DNA of 64,000 bases from Rhabdophis nuchalis (Eukaryota > Chordata > Lepidosauria > Squamata > Natricidae), in assembly GCA_039707465.1 (NCBI GenBank), contig CM077644.1:201473962-201537961 (forward strand). The letters are read 5' to 3'. A program made the position numbers and the translations under genes. The notes beneath the pieces are model-generated. The model did not search any database. It saw only the letters and a program-made list of their open reading frames with translations, and was not told where the DNA came from. The first letter of the stretch is position 1. Each line of letters starts with the position of its first letter. Below are positions 1 to 10,888 of this stretch, piece by piece.

Positions 1-136
1 CTGCCGGCTAGGAACAGCGTGCTAGGCTGCGCGAACCCCTCCCCCGCCCCCTGCCAGTCACGCTAACAGGGAAAGTTTTGCCGCGACTGGTGGGGGGGGG
101 GGTCGCGCAGCCTAGCGCGCTGTTCCTAGCCGGCAG
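1..136. repeat. 136-bp imperfect hairpin (inverted repeat)
   Basis: The first ~62 bases are nearly the reverse complement of bases ~75-136. Both outer arms read CTGCCGGCTAGGAACAGCG or its complement, with only a few mismatches in the C-rich middle. The loop is about 12-24 bases. Because the window starts exactly at the left arm, flanking target duplications cannot be checked. It may be a small fold-back element, or half of a larger one. The family is not recognised. Confidence 0.75.
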
Positions 137-184
137 CCTTTGAAGCCTTTCGCCAGGTTCCTTCGTCCGGTGGATGGGTGAGAG

Positions 185-469
185 ATGCTGAGGAGGCTTG
201 GGTGGGTGGGGGGGGAGACAGACAGAGAGAGAGACACACAGAGAGATAGGGAGGGAGGGGGGAACCAGAGAGTGACAGACACACACAGAGAGACAGAGAG
301 TGGGAGGGAGGGAGAGAAAGATAGACAGACAGAGAGAAAGAGAGAAAAAGAGAGACAGAAAGGAAAGAGAAAAAAGAGAGAGAGAAAGAGAGAAAGAAAA
401 GAGACAGAAAGAGAGAAAGAGAAAGAAAGAGAGAGAGAGAAAGAGAGAAAGACAGAAGGAAAGAAAGAA

Positions 470-510
<41 letters not shown>
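185..510. repeat. GA-rich microsatellite tract
   Basis: Almost pure purine on the plus strand, built of GA, GAAA, GACA and GGGA units, ending in an uninterrupted (GA)n run near 476-508. Open frames on both strands here are low-complexity artefacts. Confidence 0.95.
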
Positions 511-905
511 TTATGACCACAATTAAGCCCAAAAGTTTGGTTGCTAACCATTGTTAAGTGAGTTTCACATTTTCCAAATTGGCCACTCCCACCCGGTCAC
601 ATGGCTGGCAAGCCACTCCCACCCGGTCACATGGCCTGCAAGCCACTCCCACAAAGCAGGCCACACCCACAGAACCTGTTCCAAAAATTTTGAAACCCAC
701 CCCTGCATGGAACCCAAGAGCTTTGGAAAGACTGTCTACACCATGTGGGTCGCAACCCATTTGACCCATTCACAGGGGTCGTGAAAGAGTCTTGAGTGTG
801 GCTCTTCCACAACCTGTGCGCCCCAATCCTGCGCTGGTGCTGGCTGGGGAGCCATGGTCGCCAGCGGCAATGGAGCCATGGTGCTCGACTGGCGGAAGAG
901 TATTA
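511..905. repeat. Composite remnants of inverted-repeat DNA elements
   Basis: Bases ~511-560 match the 5' part of the window's recurrent 'taagtgag' MITE family (compare 39181 and 61332). Bases ~580-680 hold about 2.5 copies of a ~33-bp unit (GCCACTCCCACCCGGTCACA). The block then ends near 705 in GAAACCCACCCCTG, the terminal motif of the hAT-like family seen at 8449 and 34463. Another fragment with 'acaggggtcg' follows near 771. Boundaries are approximate. Confidence 0.5.
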
Positions 906-1576
906 GAAGAAAAACTTAGTTACGTTCTCGTTCCCCACACAAAACACAAATCTTACACATGGAACTAGTGTCTAAAACCAACCTGTATGGAACTAATTGC
1001 ATGATCATTAGCATTCTATTTTGTTTCTTGCAAACCTATGCTTAATTTAATAACTACCACCAGTAATAGCTGAAAAATTATTTAGGAAGGTCTTTATACA
1101 ACTTTACATTAGCAATGAATAATCAGTTCTTGTGCATGGCTTCATTCTTGTTTGCACTAAAAATTCCAATCTAGCTGAACCATGTCTGAAAATGTTTAGC
1201 CAAGTCAAGCTAGGGGTCAAGTTTAGTTGTATAATGTTAGTGAATCTATGATTTATTGGTAGGCCCTAATCTGGTAACCTGACACCTGCGAGAAGGAAGA
1301 ACACATATCAGCAAAATACTAAATAAATGATGAATGGGTTCCATTAGTCATTTCTGTTTTAAGACACAACATAAAATGTATGAACCTCTATAATAATATG
1401 TTACCTACTGTGTTTGTTTTCTACCTACTAAGATAAACATGCATGTCTACTTCTTTAAGAGAGGCCTTTCTCCTTTTTTTTAATGTTCAATATACATAAG
1501 CCTGTAACAAGCACTTTCATATCTACTTCATTTCAAAATGTGGTGATATATAGTGTCTTTCCACTGCTTACCTAAC
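906..1576. other. Non-coding, nothing recognised
   Basis: AT-rich sequence downstream of the last visible exon of the minus-strand gene. No exon, repeat family or RNA gene was identified. Confidence 0.5.
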
Positions 1577-1660
1577 CTTGTCAATGAGAGCTTCTAAAGA
1601 TGTGTTTAACTCCAACATAAGAACAGCTCGGGAATTTAATCCTTCTGTAAGCAGCACCAC
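1577..1660 (-). CDS. Coiled-coil gene, exon D (internal)
   Basis: 84 bases, 28 codons, phase 0 at both ends. It is preceded by a pyrimidine-rich acceptor ending CAG (plus strand 1661-1663) and followed by donor GTTAGG. It encodes VVLLTEGLNSRAVLMLELNT and ends in ALIDK, a predicted helix. Downstream exons are outside the window. Confidence 0.75.
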
Positions 1661-4600
1661 CTGAAAGGGAAATAAAAAACATACAGAGAATCAGCCCTAA
1701 AAGCATTTCTGCTTTCTTGTCTCTGAGCAAACATTTTTTTCCCCCGTAAGAAACTGAAAAGAACATTCCCTCATGACATCTGTGAACAGAAGAAAAACAT
1801 GAGGTTTAAATGTGTAAAGTGCTGCATCAGTCATACAATCTCAAGAATAAAAACTGTGGTGACGCAGTGGTTAGAATGCAGCGCTACAGGCTAACTCATC
1901 ATTGCTCACTCCACCAGTTTGATTCTGAATGGCTCAAGGTTGACTCAGCCTTCCATCCTTCCAAGGTTGGTAAAATGAGGACCCAGATCAACTATTAGGG
2001 GCAATATGCTGATACTGCAAAACACTTAGAGAGGGGTATAAACACTATGAAGTGGTATATATGTCTAAGTGTTATTGCTATCTTTGACTCTAGATCCTTC
2101 CACATGTCCAGACTTTACTTCCCCCAATTTCCCACTAAGGTGGCTGTTGCTGGCATTGGGGACATTTTTCAATACATGTTGAAACTTGGCATAGTCACAG
2201 GGCACTGGTGCATGCAGAGCGCACATACACCAAAGATCAAGACTGAGCTACTAGAATAGTTTTTGCATTTATACAATCTCAATAGCTTTAACAAGGCATT
2301 TTATGTTTCATAGATTTCAGATAATTCTTGACATGATCATAATTGAGCTGGTTGTAAGTCATTGAAGTTATTAAGCGAAGTGTCCACAACTGCTTTGCTC
2401 AATGACTGCAATTCTATATCTCCCCATCACAATAGTTAAGCAACTGTGGAAGTCTTTAAATGACTATGTGGAGGTACCTCACATGGTGGGACAGCCTGGC
2501 ACTAGTGGCACCTGTAGTACATATAAACACCCCGTATAAAGCACAGCTTAACACATTTATTTGCTTATTTATATTTCCTATCTTATCCGTCCATACTATC
2601 CATTCATAGATCCATATGAATGTTAATTTCCCCATAAGAGCTGTTTTTTTAAAAAAAATAGCAGCTTGTTTATAGATTTCCATATAGTTGCTTTATCATG
2701 TGTTTAATTGCTTCGCTCCCCTCAACACCCAGAACCTCACTTCATTCAATGTAAACTTATAGCAGCAATGACCCAACACAGCCCTGCTGTTGTACTGGTT
2801 AGGTTGAAGAAACGCTGAGGATGAGGTATTAAAAAGCTCAGCAGCAGCACTTAGAAAATCTGGAATACAAAATTAAGTATTTTCCAAGATCAGAATACTC
2901 TTAAAATGTGCCTTTTGTTCCAAGTTTAAAATTCTCCAAACACTCATTCCATGATAAGAATACGCTGATTATAATATTTTATCTACCTGTATTTAGATAA
3001 TTCAAAACACAATTTCAGAAAAGTGCTTTTTATATTCCTAAACATTGGCAGCTTTCAAATCTTTTATCTAAAATTAAATGCAGGTGTTTCACAAAGGTAT
3101 ATAGTATTACCTGCCTTTCCAGCTGTAGTGCTTGAGCCTTTAAAAAACTGACCCGTCTTTCATCAAAACATTTGTTCTTTCCTTCTTCTATAAGCTGTTC
3201 ATATTGGCTTCTAAAATATAAAATATCTTTCTTAAAATAAATTCAAAGCTCACATAAGGCTGTACTGACCTTTAGTAGTTTAGTACTATAATTACATTTT
3301 TTTGCTTAATTTTGATGTGTTAAAAGTAATGTAAAAAGCATAACTTTTAACCCAAACGAACCTGGGTCCGTTTGGAGAAGGGCGGGGTATAAATTCAATA
3401 AATAAATAACACATCCATTAAAATTGACCCAAAAATTGTAGTTATAGTAAATGTTTATTATTGGATCTCCTTTGAGCTAATAATTCAAAAATCCTACTGC
3501 TTTTTTTCTGAAAATGTCTACATTTTATTGTACTAAAAATAAGTTATTGTCTTGTGGAACCTAGACTTTTTTAAAAAGCCTGCTAGTATCTTATCTTATA
3601 GGATATACACTGTGTGTTAAATATTCTCCAAGAAGAAATGACAATTATATCAACAAATAATTGCAGTTTAATTATCAGTTTTGAGAATTGCTAGACATTT
3701 GTTTAGATAGGACCGTGATATGCGAACCTATGGCATACATGCCCAAAGTGGCATGTGAAGCCATGTCACCCGGCACGCACAGCCTTGCCTGTTTGTCTTC
3801 CGGGTTTCTGGTACACATGCACACACAACAATCAGCTGTCCTTCACACATGCAGCAGTGCCGAAAACCATCCTGTGCATGCATGCCGACCAACTGATTGT
3901 CAGGTGTGCATGCGCACTAGAACCCAAAAATTTGGCTAGCAAGGCCCCAAAGAGCACATGCATGCAAGGTTTCCACGTGACAGGTTCTCAATCATTGAAC
4001 TAGGGGACAGATAGGGAAAAAACTGCACCAGACTGAATTGCAATAATTGTCAAGAATCAACTGTATCCCCATGTTGATACAGAACATTCCCATAGTTTTT
4101 AAACTGCTTCATTCTAATGTATAGTAAAGATTCTTATCAGAGTCTTTTTAAGTATCTTGCATAAACAATTCCTAGTTCAAACTAGGCAACCTGACAATTG
4201 CATTCTGTTGATCTCTCAGAATCTTCTACCTAATTTCAACATCTAGAGTTTTCAATATATATCAAATCAATGTTGATTTATATATAGCTAATATGTAGCA
4301 GTACCTTAAGTCTTCCAATTCATTCTTTATTTTTATATTTTCTTCTTGCAGTTTCTAAAAATAACAAATCCCAAAGAAGTATAAATTAAAACTGATGAAA
4401 ACAGATTTCTATTTATAAAACTTTTAATTTTTCTACTCAGACTCCAATGTTTCATAAATCTAGGCACACTGAATTATAACATCATCTTGAAGTACAATCA
4501 TAAGAAAGCATATTTCATCAAAAAGAAATACTCAAAATATAAATACACATATGAAGTCGTTTGTCTTCTTTATGCTTGTTAAATATAATTTGCAATTCTT

Positions 4601-7600
4601 ACCAAGATGCTTATTAGAGAAACCTTAGTTAATATCATAAATTATTCCCTCAGAAATTATAGGGTGCCTCTTTCTTTGACAGAGGCAATTCTTAGACCTC
4701 AGGCAAATAGGCAAATGTCTAACTTCACATATTGGATAAAATGACTGAAAAGTGCTCACTATCTCAAATGACATACATTATCATGACCAATTTAAAATTA
4801 ACTTCCAAGTGAGTTAGAGAGTTAAGACTGGTTAGTTATAAACAATCTGTTTTTCCTTGACCTTTCAGCATCTTTTGCTAACATAATTTCTAGACTTTTT
4901 TTTGCTGGATTCAATTCCAGCTATTCAGATAGATTCAGAAAGTATTTGCTTAGATAATACAACTGCATGAGAAAACAGCTATTCCATGGTATCCAATTCT
5001 ATATCCAGTACTTTTTCATATTTACAGAAAATCAGAGGGAGATCATCAGGCTATACTGATTACATGCAAATCTATTACTCTATAAACTCATCAAGCCATA
5101 GCTACCCCAATGCTCGTCAGACTGATAGAAATTTAAGCGAAAGATAAGACAGACATGTTTATTTAGGAGGTCACAAATACAAGGAGCACATCAACTATCA
5201 TTCTTTGCAGAGTTACACATGACAGGAATAAATATGCTGTTTGGGTGTTTTTGAATCCAAAACTCTGTCAAATCTACTAAGTTGAGGAAATGACTTATTT
5301 AAAAAGCCTTGTTTTATTTTAAAAAAAATATATCTTATAGTACATGTTTATAAGAATTTTTAACTATAATTTTACTGTTTTCCTCCTGCTCTCCTTTTGT
5401 TTAATTGTATCCAGTTCTCAGAGATTGCCTGGCAAGGCTTTTCAGAAATTGTTTGCCATTACCTCGTTTGCAGGGTTGAGAGAAAGTAACTGGCACAAGG
5501 TCATCCAGCTGGCTTTGTGCTTGAGTGAGATTAGAACTCAGTCTCCAGGTTGCTAGCCTGATGGCTTTATCACTATGCCAAACTGGCTCTACCATTTTTA
5601 AAATTTATAATTAACTAGATATACCTGGCCACGCGTTGCTGTGGCACAGTCTGGTTAAATGGCCAACCAATCTGTGTGTAGATCTACACCTGCACACATA
5701 CACACAACCACCATATAACCCCCAACCTACCTACCTACGGTATTTCTCCTTCTCTATCTATCCCTCTACCTACCTACCTACCGTATTTCTCCCTCTCTAT
5801 CTATCCCTCTACCTATCTACCTACTGTATTTCTTCCTTTCTCCCTCTATCTACCTACCTACGTACCTTAGTTCTCCCTTTCTATCCCTCTAGCTACCTAC
5901 CTACTGTATTTCTCCCTCTCTCTGTTCCTCTACCTACCTACTGTATTTCTCCCTCTCTATCTATCCCTACACCTACCTACCTACCTACTGTATTTCTTCC
6001 TTTCTCCCTCTATCTACCTACCTACCATATTTCTCCCTCTCTATCCCTCTACCTACCTACCTACTGTATTTTTTCCTCTCTCTCTATTCCTCTACCTACC
6101 TACGTACTGTATTTCTCCCTATCTATCTATACACCTAACTACCTACCTACCTACGGTATTTCTCCCTGTCTATCCCTCTACTTACCTACCTACTGTATTT
6201 CTTCCTTTCTCCCTCTACCTACCTACCTACCTACTGTATTTCTCCCTCTCTATCTATCCCTCTACCTACCTACATACTGTATTTCTCCCTCACTCTCTAT
6301 CCCTCTACCTATCTACCTACCTATCTACCTACTGTAGTTCTCCCTCTCTCTCTCTATCCCTCTACCTACCTACCTACTGTATTTCTCCCTCTCTCTATCC
6401 CTCTACCTACCTACCTTCTGTATTTCTTCCTTTCTCCCTCTATCTACCTCCCTCCCTACCTACTGTATTTCTCCCTATCTATCCCTCTACCTACCTACCT
6501 ACCTACCTACCGTATTTCTCCCTATCTATCTATCCCCCTACCTACCTATCTAACCTACCTACTGTATTTCTCCCTGTCTATCCCTCTACTTACCTACCTA
6601 CTGTATTTCTTCCTTTCTCCCTCTACCTACCTACCTACCTACCGTAATTCTCCCACTCTATCTATCCTCCTATCTACCTACCTACCTACTGTATTTCTCC
6701 CTCTCTATCTATTCACCTACCTACCTCACCTACCTACCTACCTACCTACCTACCTACTGTATTTCTCCCTCTCTATCTATCCACCTATCTACCTACTTAC
6801 CTACTATATTTCTTCCTTTCTCCCTCTACCTACCTACCTACCTACCTTATTTCTCCCTATCTATCACCCTATCTACCTACCTACCTACCTACCTACTGTG
6901 TTTCTCGCTATCTATCCACCTACCTACCTACCTACCTTATTTCTCCCTCTCTATATATCCATCTATCTACCTACCTACCTACCTACTGTATTTCTCCCTC
7001 TATCTATTCCCCTCTCTACCTACCTACTGTAATACAATAATACAATAGCAGAGTTGGAAGGTACCTTGGAGGTCATCTAGTCCAACCCCCTGCCTAGGCA
7101 GGAAGCCCTATACCATTTCAGACAAATGGCTATCCAACATCTTCTTAAAGACTTGCAGTGTTGGGGCATTCACAACTTCTGGAGGAAAGCTGTTCCACTG
7201 GTTAATTGTTCTAACTGTCAGGAAATTCCTCCTCAGTTCTAAGTTGCTTTTCTTCTTGATTAGTTTCCACCCATTGCTTCTTGTTCTGCTCTCAGGTGCC
7301 TTGGTGAATAGCTTGACTCCCTCTTCTTGTGGCAACCCCTGAGATATTGGAAGGCTGCTATCATGTCTCCCCTAGTCCCTCTTTTATTAAACTGTATTTC
7401 TCCCTCTCTCTCTCTCTCTCTATGGGCCACCTGGAAGTTTGCTATCTCAGTGCCTTGTTTTGGCCCTAAGAGGCCTCCATACATTGCTGAGGAAATGATT
7501 GTTGGAAAGCAGCCGGATGGGCAGAGCTACAGGGAGGTGAAAACATGATCAGTAGGTACATTTTACATTTGTGTACCTTGCACATGATACACGTGTACTA

Positions 7601-8274
7601 GGCACAAAATGAGTACGTATTCTATTATAGGAAGTCCTTGGGAACATTGTGTCAAAATTTGGTGTAAATCGGTGCAGTAGTTTTTGAGATTAGCGGCTTT
7701 CTACAAACCATTTTACATTTTTATTTATATAGAAGATTTATTGCAATGTTATATTTGTATTGTAACCCATCAATTGATGTTTCAAAGTATTAAAAAGGTA
7801 AAAAGAAATAAAGAAATAGCTGCTTTTTTAACGTTAAGGAAAGTTTTATAAATTCAGATTCTTCAGAGAGCACATATATTTTCTTGTTTTAAAAAATAAC
7901 AACTCTATTACTTGGGTAATCAGGTGGATTTCTGCATAATTGCAATGATCTGATTTATCTAAAATTCTGTAGTGCTAAAATAATGTATTTAGAAGTAGAA
8001 AGTTCAAAGGATGAAAAATAAAGATGTCAGTTCCTATGTTCAATATAAAAATAGCACAGGTATTTGCTTGAATAGCAAGTCTTATTTTAATCCCTTTTAA
8101 ACTCTGTACACAATTAAATACAACTTCTTTTTTAACCTTGTAGTCATTCAGGTTCTTATAGAGGATGTAATGTTCATTGTTATGCTCATCTTCTTTAAGC
8201 AGCCAATTATCATGATATACCGAACACAGAGGTAGATGATTGCTCGCAGGGTCCTTCAGTTTGGGCTTTCCAAC
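1577..8274 (-). CDS. Unidentified coiled-coil protein gene, four internal exons visible (partial)
   Basis: Four segments on the minus strand (8274-8137, 4354-4305, 3210-3111, 1660-1577) have acceptor AG and donor GT signals. They join in compatible phases (0-0, 0-2, 2-0, 0-0), giving 124 uninterrupted codons. The first exon encodes a polar segment containing HDNWLLKEDEHNNEHYILYK. The next three encode Lys/Glu/Leu-rich sequence typical of an alpha-helical coiled coil (EENIKIKNELEDLRSQYEQL, then LKAQALQLERQ). No signal peptide, membrane segment or catalytic motif is visible. The gene is transcribed away from RIOK2, and its promoter is probably the CpG-rich segment at 14.8-15.2 kb, where X-box-like motifs occur; that would suit a ciliary or centrosomal protein, but this is inference. 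The 5' coding exon(s) are uncertain and the 3' end lies left of the window. I do not recognise the family. Confidence 0.75.
1855..2080 (+). mobile_element. tRNA-derived SINE (Sauria-type), + orientation
   Basis: It has a pol III A-box-like TGACGCAGTGG at 1860-1870 and a degenerate B box (AGTTTGATTCT) near 1916. The body holds 'caaggttgactcagccttccatccttcc' (two halves of the same conserved stretch) and the tail is 'gtctaagtgttattgct'. The same body occurs reversed at 8817, 38840 and 56390. Sauria SINEs are a squamate hallmark. Confidence 0.8.
2081..3110. other. Intron of the coiled-coil gene
   Basis: AT-rich. A degraded piece of the recurrent 'ttgtaagtc / ttaagcgaag' MITE family is visible at about 2345-2470. 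Nothing else is recognised. Confidence 0.5.
3111..3210 (-). CDS. Coiled-coil gene, exon C (internal)
   Basis: 100 bases. It enters in phase 2 from the previous exon and leaves in phase 0. The acceptor is TATTTTAG and the donor GTAATA. It encodes SQYEQLIEEGKNKCFDERRV followed by SFLKAQALQLERQ, amphipathic and heptad-like. Confidence 0.8.
3355..3412 (+). mobile_element. CR1/L2-group LINE 3' tail remnant
   Basis: CCTGGGTCCG, then GAAGGGCGGGGTATAAAT and an (AATA)n tail. This is the same 3' terminus seen at 10805-10888 and 36925-36990. Confidence 0.75.
3713..3997. mobile_element. Diverged hAT-like non-autonomous element
   Basis: The left end, GTGATATGCGAACCTATGGC, resembles the left end of the 26266 element (GTGATGGCGAACCTATGGC). 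The right end AGGTTCTCAATCATTG resembles that element's right end (AGGTTCTCCATCACTG). The interior differs and is shorter. Target duplications are not clear. Confidence 0.6.
4305..4354 (-). CDS. Coiled-coil gene, exon B (internal)
   Basis: 50 bases, entering in phase 0 and leaving in phase 2. The acceptor is TTTTAG and the donor GTACTG. It encodes KLQEENIKIKNELEDL plus a split Arg codon completed in exon C. The short length and high Glu/Lys content fit a coiled-coil gene. Confidence 0.75.
4355..5404. other. Intron of the coiled-coil gene
   Basis: AT-rich intronic sequence with no recognised repeat or exon. Confidence 0.5.
5405..5597 (-). mobile_element. tRNA-derived SINE, minus orientation
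   Basis: Read on the minus strand it begins GAGCCAGTTTGGCATAGTG (A-box region). B-box-like GAGTTCTAATC follows, then 'gctggatgaccttgtgccagttactttctctca' (in pieces), a conserved SINE body distinct from the Sauria-type copies at 1855. It explains the overlapping frames on both strands. Confidence 0.65.
5725..7030. repeat. CTAC-rich minisatellite, ~1.3 kb
   Basis: A higher-order array whose units of roughly 40-65 bases contain CTGTATTTCTCCCTCTCTAT followed by CTATCCCTCTA and several CTAC repeats. Units vary in the number of CTAC and CTAT steps. The 233-codon open frame over 5636-6337 arises from this array and is not a gene. Confidence 0.9.
7025..7390 (-). mobile_element. CR1 LINE 3' fragment, minus
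   Basis: The plus strand carries the reverse complement of a CR1 3' end: TTGGAAGGTACCTTGGAGGT, 'ccaaccccctgcctaggcagg', 'ttccactggttaattgttc'. The minus strand encodes the last part of ORF2, including NFLTVRTINQWNSFPPEVV. A (TACAA)-type tail sits at its 3' end (7025-7040). Copies recur at 12720 and 39790. Confidence 0.85.
7736..8136. other. Intron of the coiled-coil gene
   Basis: AT-rich sequence between the composite repeat and exon A. No feature recognised. Confidence 0.5.
8137..8274 (-). CDS. Coiled-coil gene, exon A (internal)
   Basis: 138 bases, 46 codons, phase 0 at both ends. The acceptor is CTATAG and the donor GTTAAA. It encodes VGKPKLKDPASNHLPLCSVY followed by HDNWLLKEDEHNNEHYILYK and NLNDYK. 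This is the most sequence-complex part of the protein and the best query for identifying the family. Confidence 0.7.
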
Positions 8275-8448
8275 CTATAGTACAAGACAAAAAAAAAAAA
8301 AAAGAATTTAAACAAGCAGACATTAAGAAAAAAAGGCAATTTAAAAAGCAGGCAAGATAGAATAGCACAATCATTAAAGGTTATTATCATTTTTAAATTC
8401 TCCAGTCTTCAAATTAATCTCATGCCTCAAATTAAAACTGCTTATAAC

Positions 8449-8728
8449 CAGAGGTGGGTTCCTACCGGTTTGGACCAGTTCAGCTGAGTAGGTAGTAACT
8501 TGGCCTGCCACGGCCCTGAACCAATTCTATCCACCATGCGCAGAAGCATTTTTTAAACTACTGGACATGCATGCCTGCTCCACCCCCGAACTGGTTCTAT
8601 CCACCATCTTGTTTGCTTCTGCACATACACAGAAACATTTTTTTATTACTGCGCTATGTGTGCATCAAGCGTGCATCAAGTGCATCCCTAAGCAAACCAG
8701 CAGTAAAAGAACCTGGAACCCACCCCTG
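8449..8728. mobile_element. hAT-like MITE with 8-bp target duplication
   Basis: Termini are CAGAGGTGGGTTCC and GGAACCCACCCCTG. Flanks are CTTATAAC (8441-8448) and CTGATAAC (8729-8736), a 7/8 match, as expected for an aged hAT duplication. Same family as 34463-34636. Confidence 0.75.
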
Positions 8729-8816
8729 CTGATAACTAAGTGTTTTCTTATTTCTCCTTATGAGATCTTTAAGGAATATGCAAAGATTGTTACCACACTG
8801 CATCAGTTAAGCATTT

Positions 8817-9056
8817 AGTAATAGCAATAGACCTTTAGATTTATATACCGTTCTTTACAACATTCTTTACAACATTCTCTTAGCAGTTTACAAATGTCAA
8901 CATATTGCCCACAACAATCTGGGTCCTCATTTTATTGACCTTGAAAGGATGGAAGGCTGACTCAAACTTTGAATTTGAACCAGTCAGGATCACATTCCTG
9001 GCTGTGGGCAGAATTAGCCTGTGATACTGCATTCTAACCACTGTGCCACCACAAGC
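8817..9056 (-). mobile_element. Sauria-type tRNA-derived SINE, minus
   Basis: Reverse complement of the element at 1855: 'aatctgggtcctcattttattgacc', 'ggatggaaggctgact' and a tRNA-like head (ATTCTAACCACTGTGCCACC) at 9030-9050. Confidence 0.8.
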
Positions 9057-9293
9057 TCATTAAGATATATATGTCTATTATTCTGAATGCATATAATAGC
9101 CGTTTGCTTAAAATACACTAAAAAAGGTTTTTTTCTGAAATTCCATGGTTACACCTTATTTATCTGACCAATGGTTAAAATGTTTTTAGTAGTGAATAAA
9201 CACAGTGAGATATATTTTGCTCTGGGGAAACTTTTCTTTATTTCTAGCTGCATCGAGATATATTCCATTTTGTGCCTTTGCAATGATTTCTCA

Positions 9294-9729
9294 GGGCACA
9301 AAATAAAATGTAATTTGATATTTCTTAAGTCAAGAAATTAAGCTCTAGTTAACTATGGATAAAAATAAAAAGCCCCAAAATATTTCACATTTTCAATTTT
9401 CAATTCTTTTATATGACTCAATTCTAATTTATTGTGGTCATAAATCAAGAACTAGCTATATTTATTTAAACTATTGCTCAGTTTTCAGCCTGAATTCCTC
9501 ATAAAGAAAAATCAATGAATACAGCACTTCAGATTTGTTACTTTACACCAAAAATAAATAAATTTTAAAAAAATCTTTCACCAATGATATCACCGGGCAC
9601 AAAATAAAAGGTAATTTGATATTTCTTAAGAAATGAAATTCTAGTTAACTATGGATAAAAGTAAAAATTCCAAAACATTTCACATTTTCATGACCAATTT
9701 GCAATTGTTTATGACTCAATTCTAATTTG
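9294..9729. repeat. Pair of ~135-bp direct repeats 300 bp apart
   Basis: 9294-9430 and 9594-9729 share GGGCACAAAATAAAA, then TAATTTGATATTTCTTAAG, TAGTTAACTATGGATAAAA and ATGACTCAATTCTAATTT, with small indels. This is a local tandem-type duplication in an intron, not a known family. Confidence 0.8.
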
Positions 9730-10744
9730 AAAAACTATGGCATAGACTCAGAGAGTACCGTAGTTGCAATGATTCTTGGTAAGCAAACAAAGATATATGT
9801 AATATTATTCTAATGTAGGCACCTTTTCGGAAACATAGCAAGTCAAACCAGCTTGTCCAATGTGCAAAAGCTATTGGGCTTTTAAAGGCTTCAGTTTTAA
9901 GCAATAAATGTTAGCAGGAAAAGAATTTTCTCTGATATGACAAGTATCAAGTCTACTATTCCATTTTTCTTTGAAACTATGTTCAAATTTCATAAGGACC
10001 TCTATTAGTATAATTTACAAGACATAAATGAGTGGTTTTGTGCTGAGATTTTTTAATCTGCTGAACATTTATAAAAGTGAACACAAATGCCACTTATTTT
10101 AGCAAGAAGTCTGAGAGATACATCATAATCATTGCAAAGAAATTAATAACAAGGCCTTAGCTCTCTGCACAGAATAGCTCAAGCAATATCCAAAGCATCC
10201 ATGAAATCTGAGAACAAAAATGTACTGCTTTAATATATGCTGAAATAACCAAAACAAGGGCCCAAAGAGTAAACTATACATAACTTGATAAAGAGCAAGG
10301 AAAAAACTTGTTGAATAAAAGAATATTCAAATCTTATTATTTTTTCCTGTTATTGCAAGGGTTATTTTTATACTTTTGTCTTTATTATTTATTCTTTTAT
10401 AAACCTTTCATCTTTACAGTTCCAATAGTAAGGAGAACCTGTAAAAATAGATATAGTAAACATGAAATGTTTCATCATGAATGAAGAGGATTCCCGACTG
10501 TACGAGCCTGCATCAGGATGTAAATGCTCAAGGTTCAAATCCACTATCCAAAGCCCATCAACAAGGGAAGGCAGGACAGGAGTGCTCCAATAATCATAGG
10601 AAGAAACTCACAACAATAATTTTATGTCAATATACACAAATTGTTTTACAAAGCAAAATACACTTTAGTGTATATTAATTAGTCAATTTAAAGTATTTTT
10701 CCCACTAGTAAACTAAAACCAATAAACTAAAAAACCAATAAACT
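9730..10744. other. Intronic/upstream non-coding
   Basis: AT-rich. No exon compatible with the minus-strand gene was found with confidence. Confidence 0.4.
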
Positions 10745-10888
10745 AAACTAGTAACCTCAATGAATTTAATTACATTTTAATCGATACTTATTGTATTTTT
10801 GTGTTTTTAAGATGCCTGTGCGCCGCCCTGGGTCCTAACAAGGAGAAGGGCGGGGTATAAATTTAATAAAATAAAAAATAAATAAATT
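10745..10888 (+). mobile_element. CR1/L2-group LINE 3' end
   Basis: Contains TGTGCGCCGCCCTGGGTCC, GAAGGGCGGGGTATAAAT and an (AATAAA)n tail. 5' truncated. Confidence 0.8.

Larger units (their letters stand above)
5620..7735. mobile_element. Composite repeat block of unclassified family
   Basis: It begins with ACTAGATATACCTGGCCACG CGTTGCTGTGG and ends with a tail similar in style to the one at ~63100-63180 ('caaaatttggtgtaaatcgg ... tatatag'). These are ends of a widespread squamate repeat whose class I cannot name. A minisatellite (5725-7030) and a CR1 fragment (7025-7390) lie inside it. Confidence 0.4.

Noticed and set aside
8..557. Ser/Leu-rich and Arg/Glu-rich open frames on opposite strands
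   Set aside because: Both are translations of the GA/CT-rich microsatellite and the hairpin.
5636..6337. 233-codon open frame rich in Tyr, Pro, Leu and Ser
   Set aside because: It is a by-product of the CTAC minisatellite, whose periodicity avoids stops. No ATG context, splice or homology support.
5725..7030. CRISPR-like array
   Set aside because: Unit spacing is irregular and 'spacers' are themselves CTAC/CTAT repeats; eukaryotic minisatellite.
10481..10600. tRNA-like or SINE-like segment ('gcctgcatcaggatgtaaatg...gttcaaatcc')
   Set aside because: Only a B-box-like string is visible; no convincing A box, body or second copy in the window.
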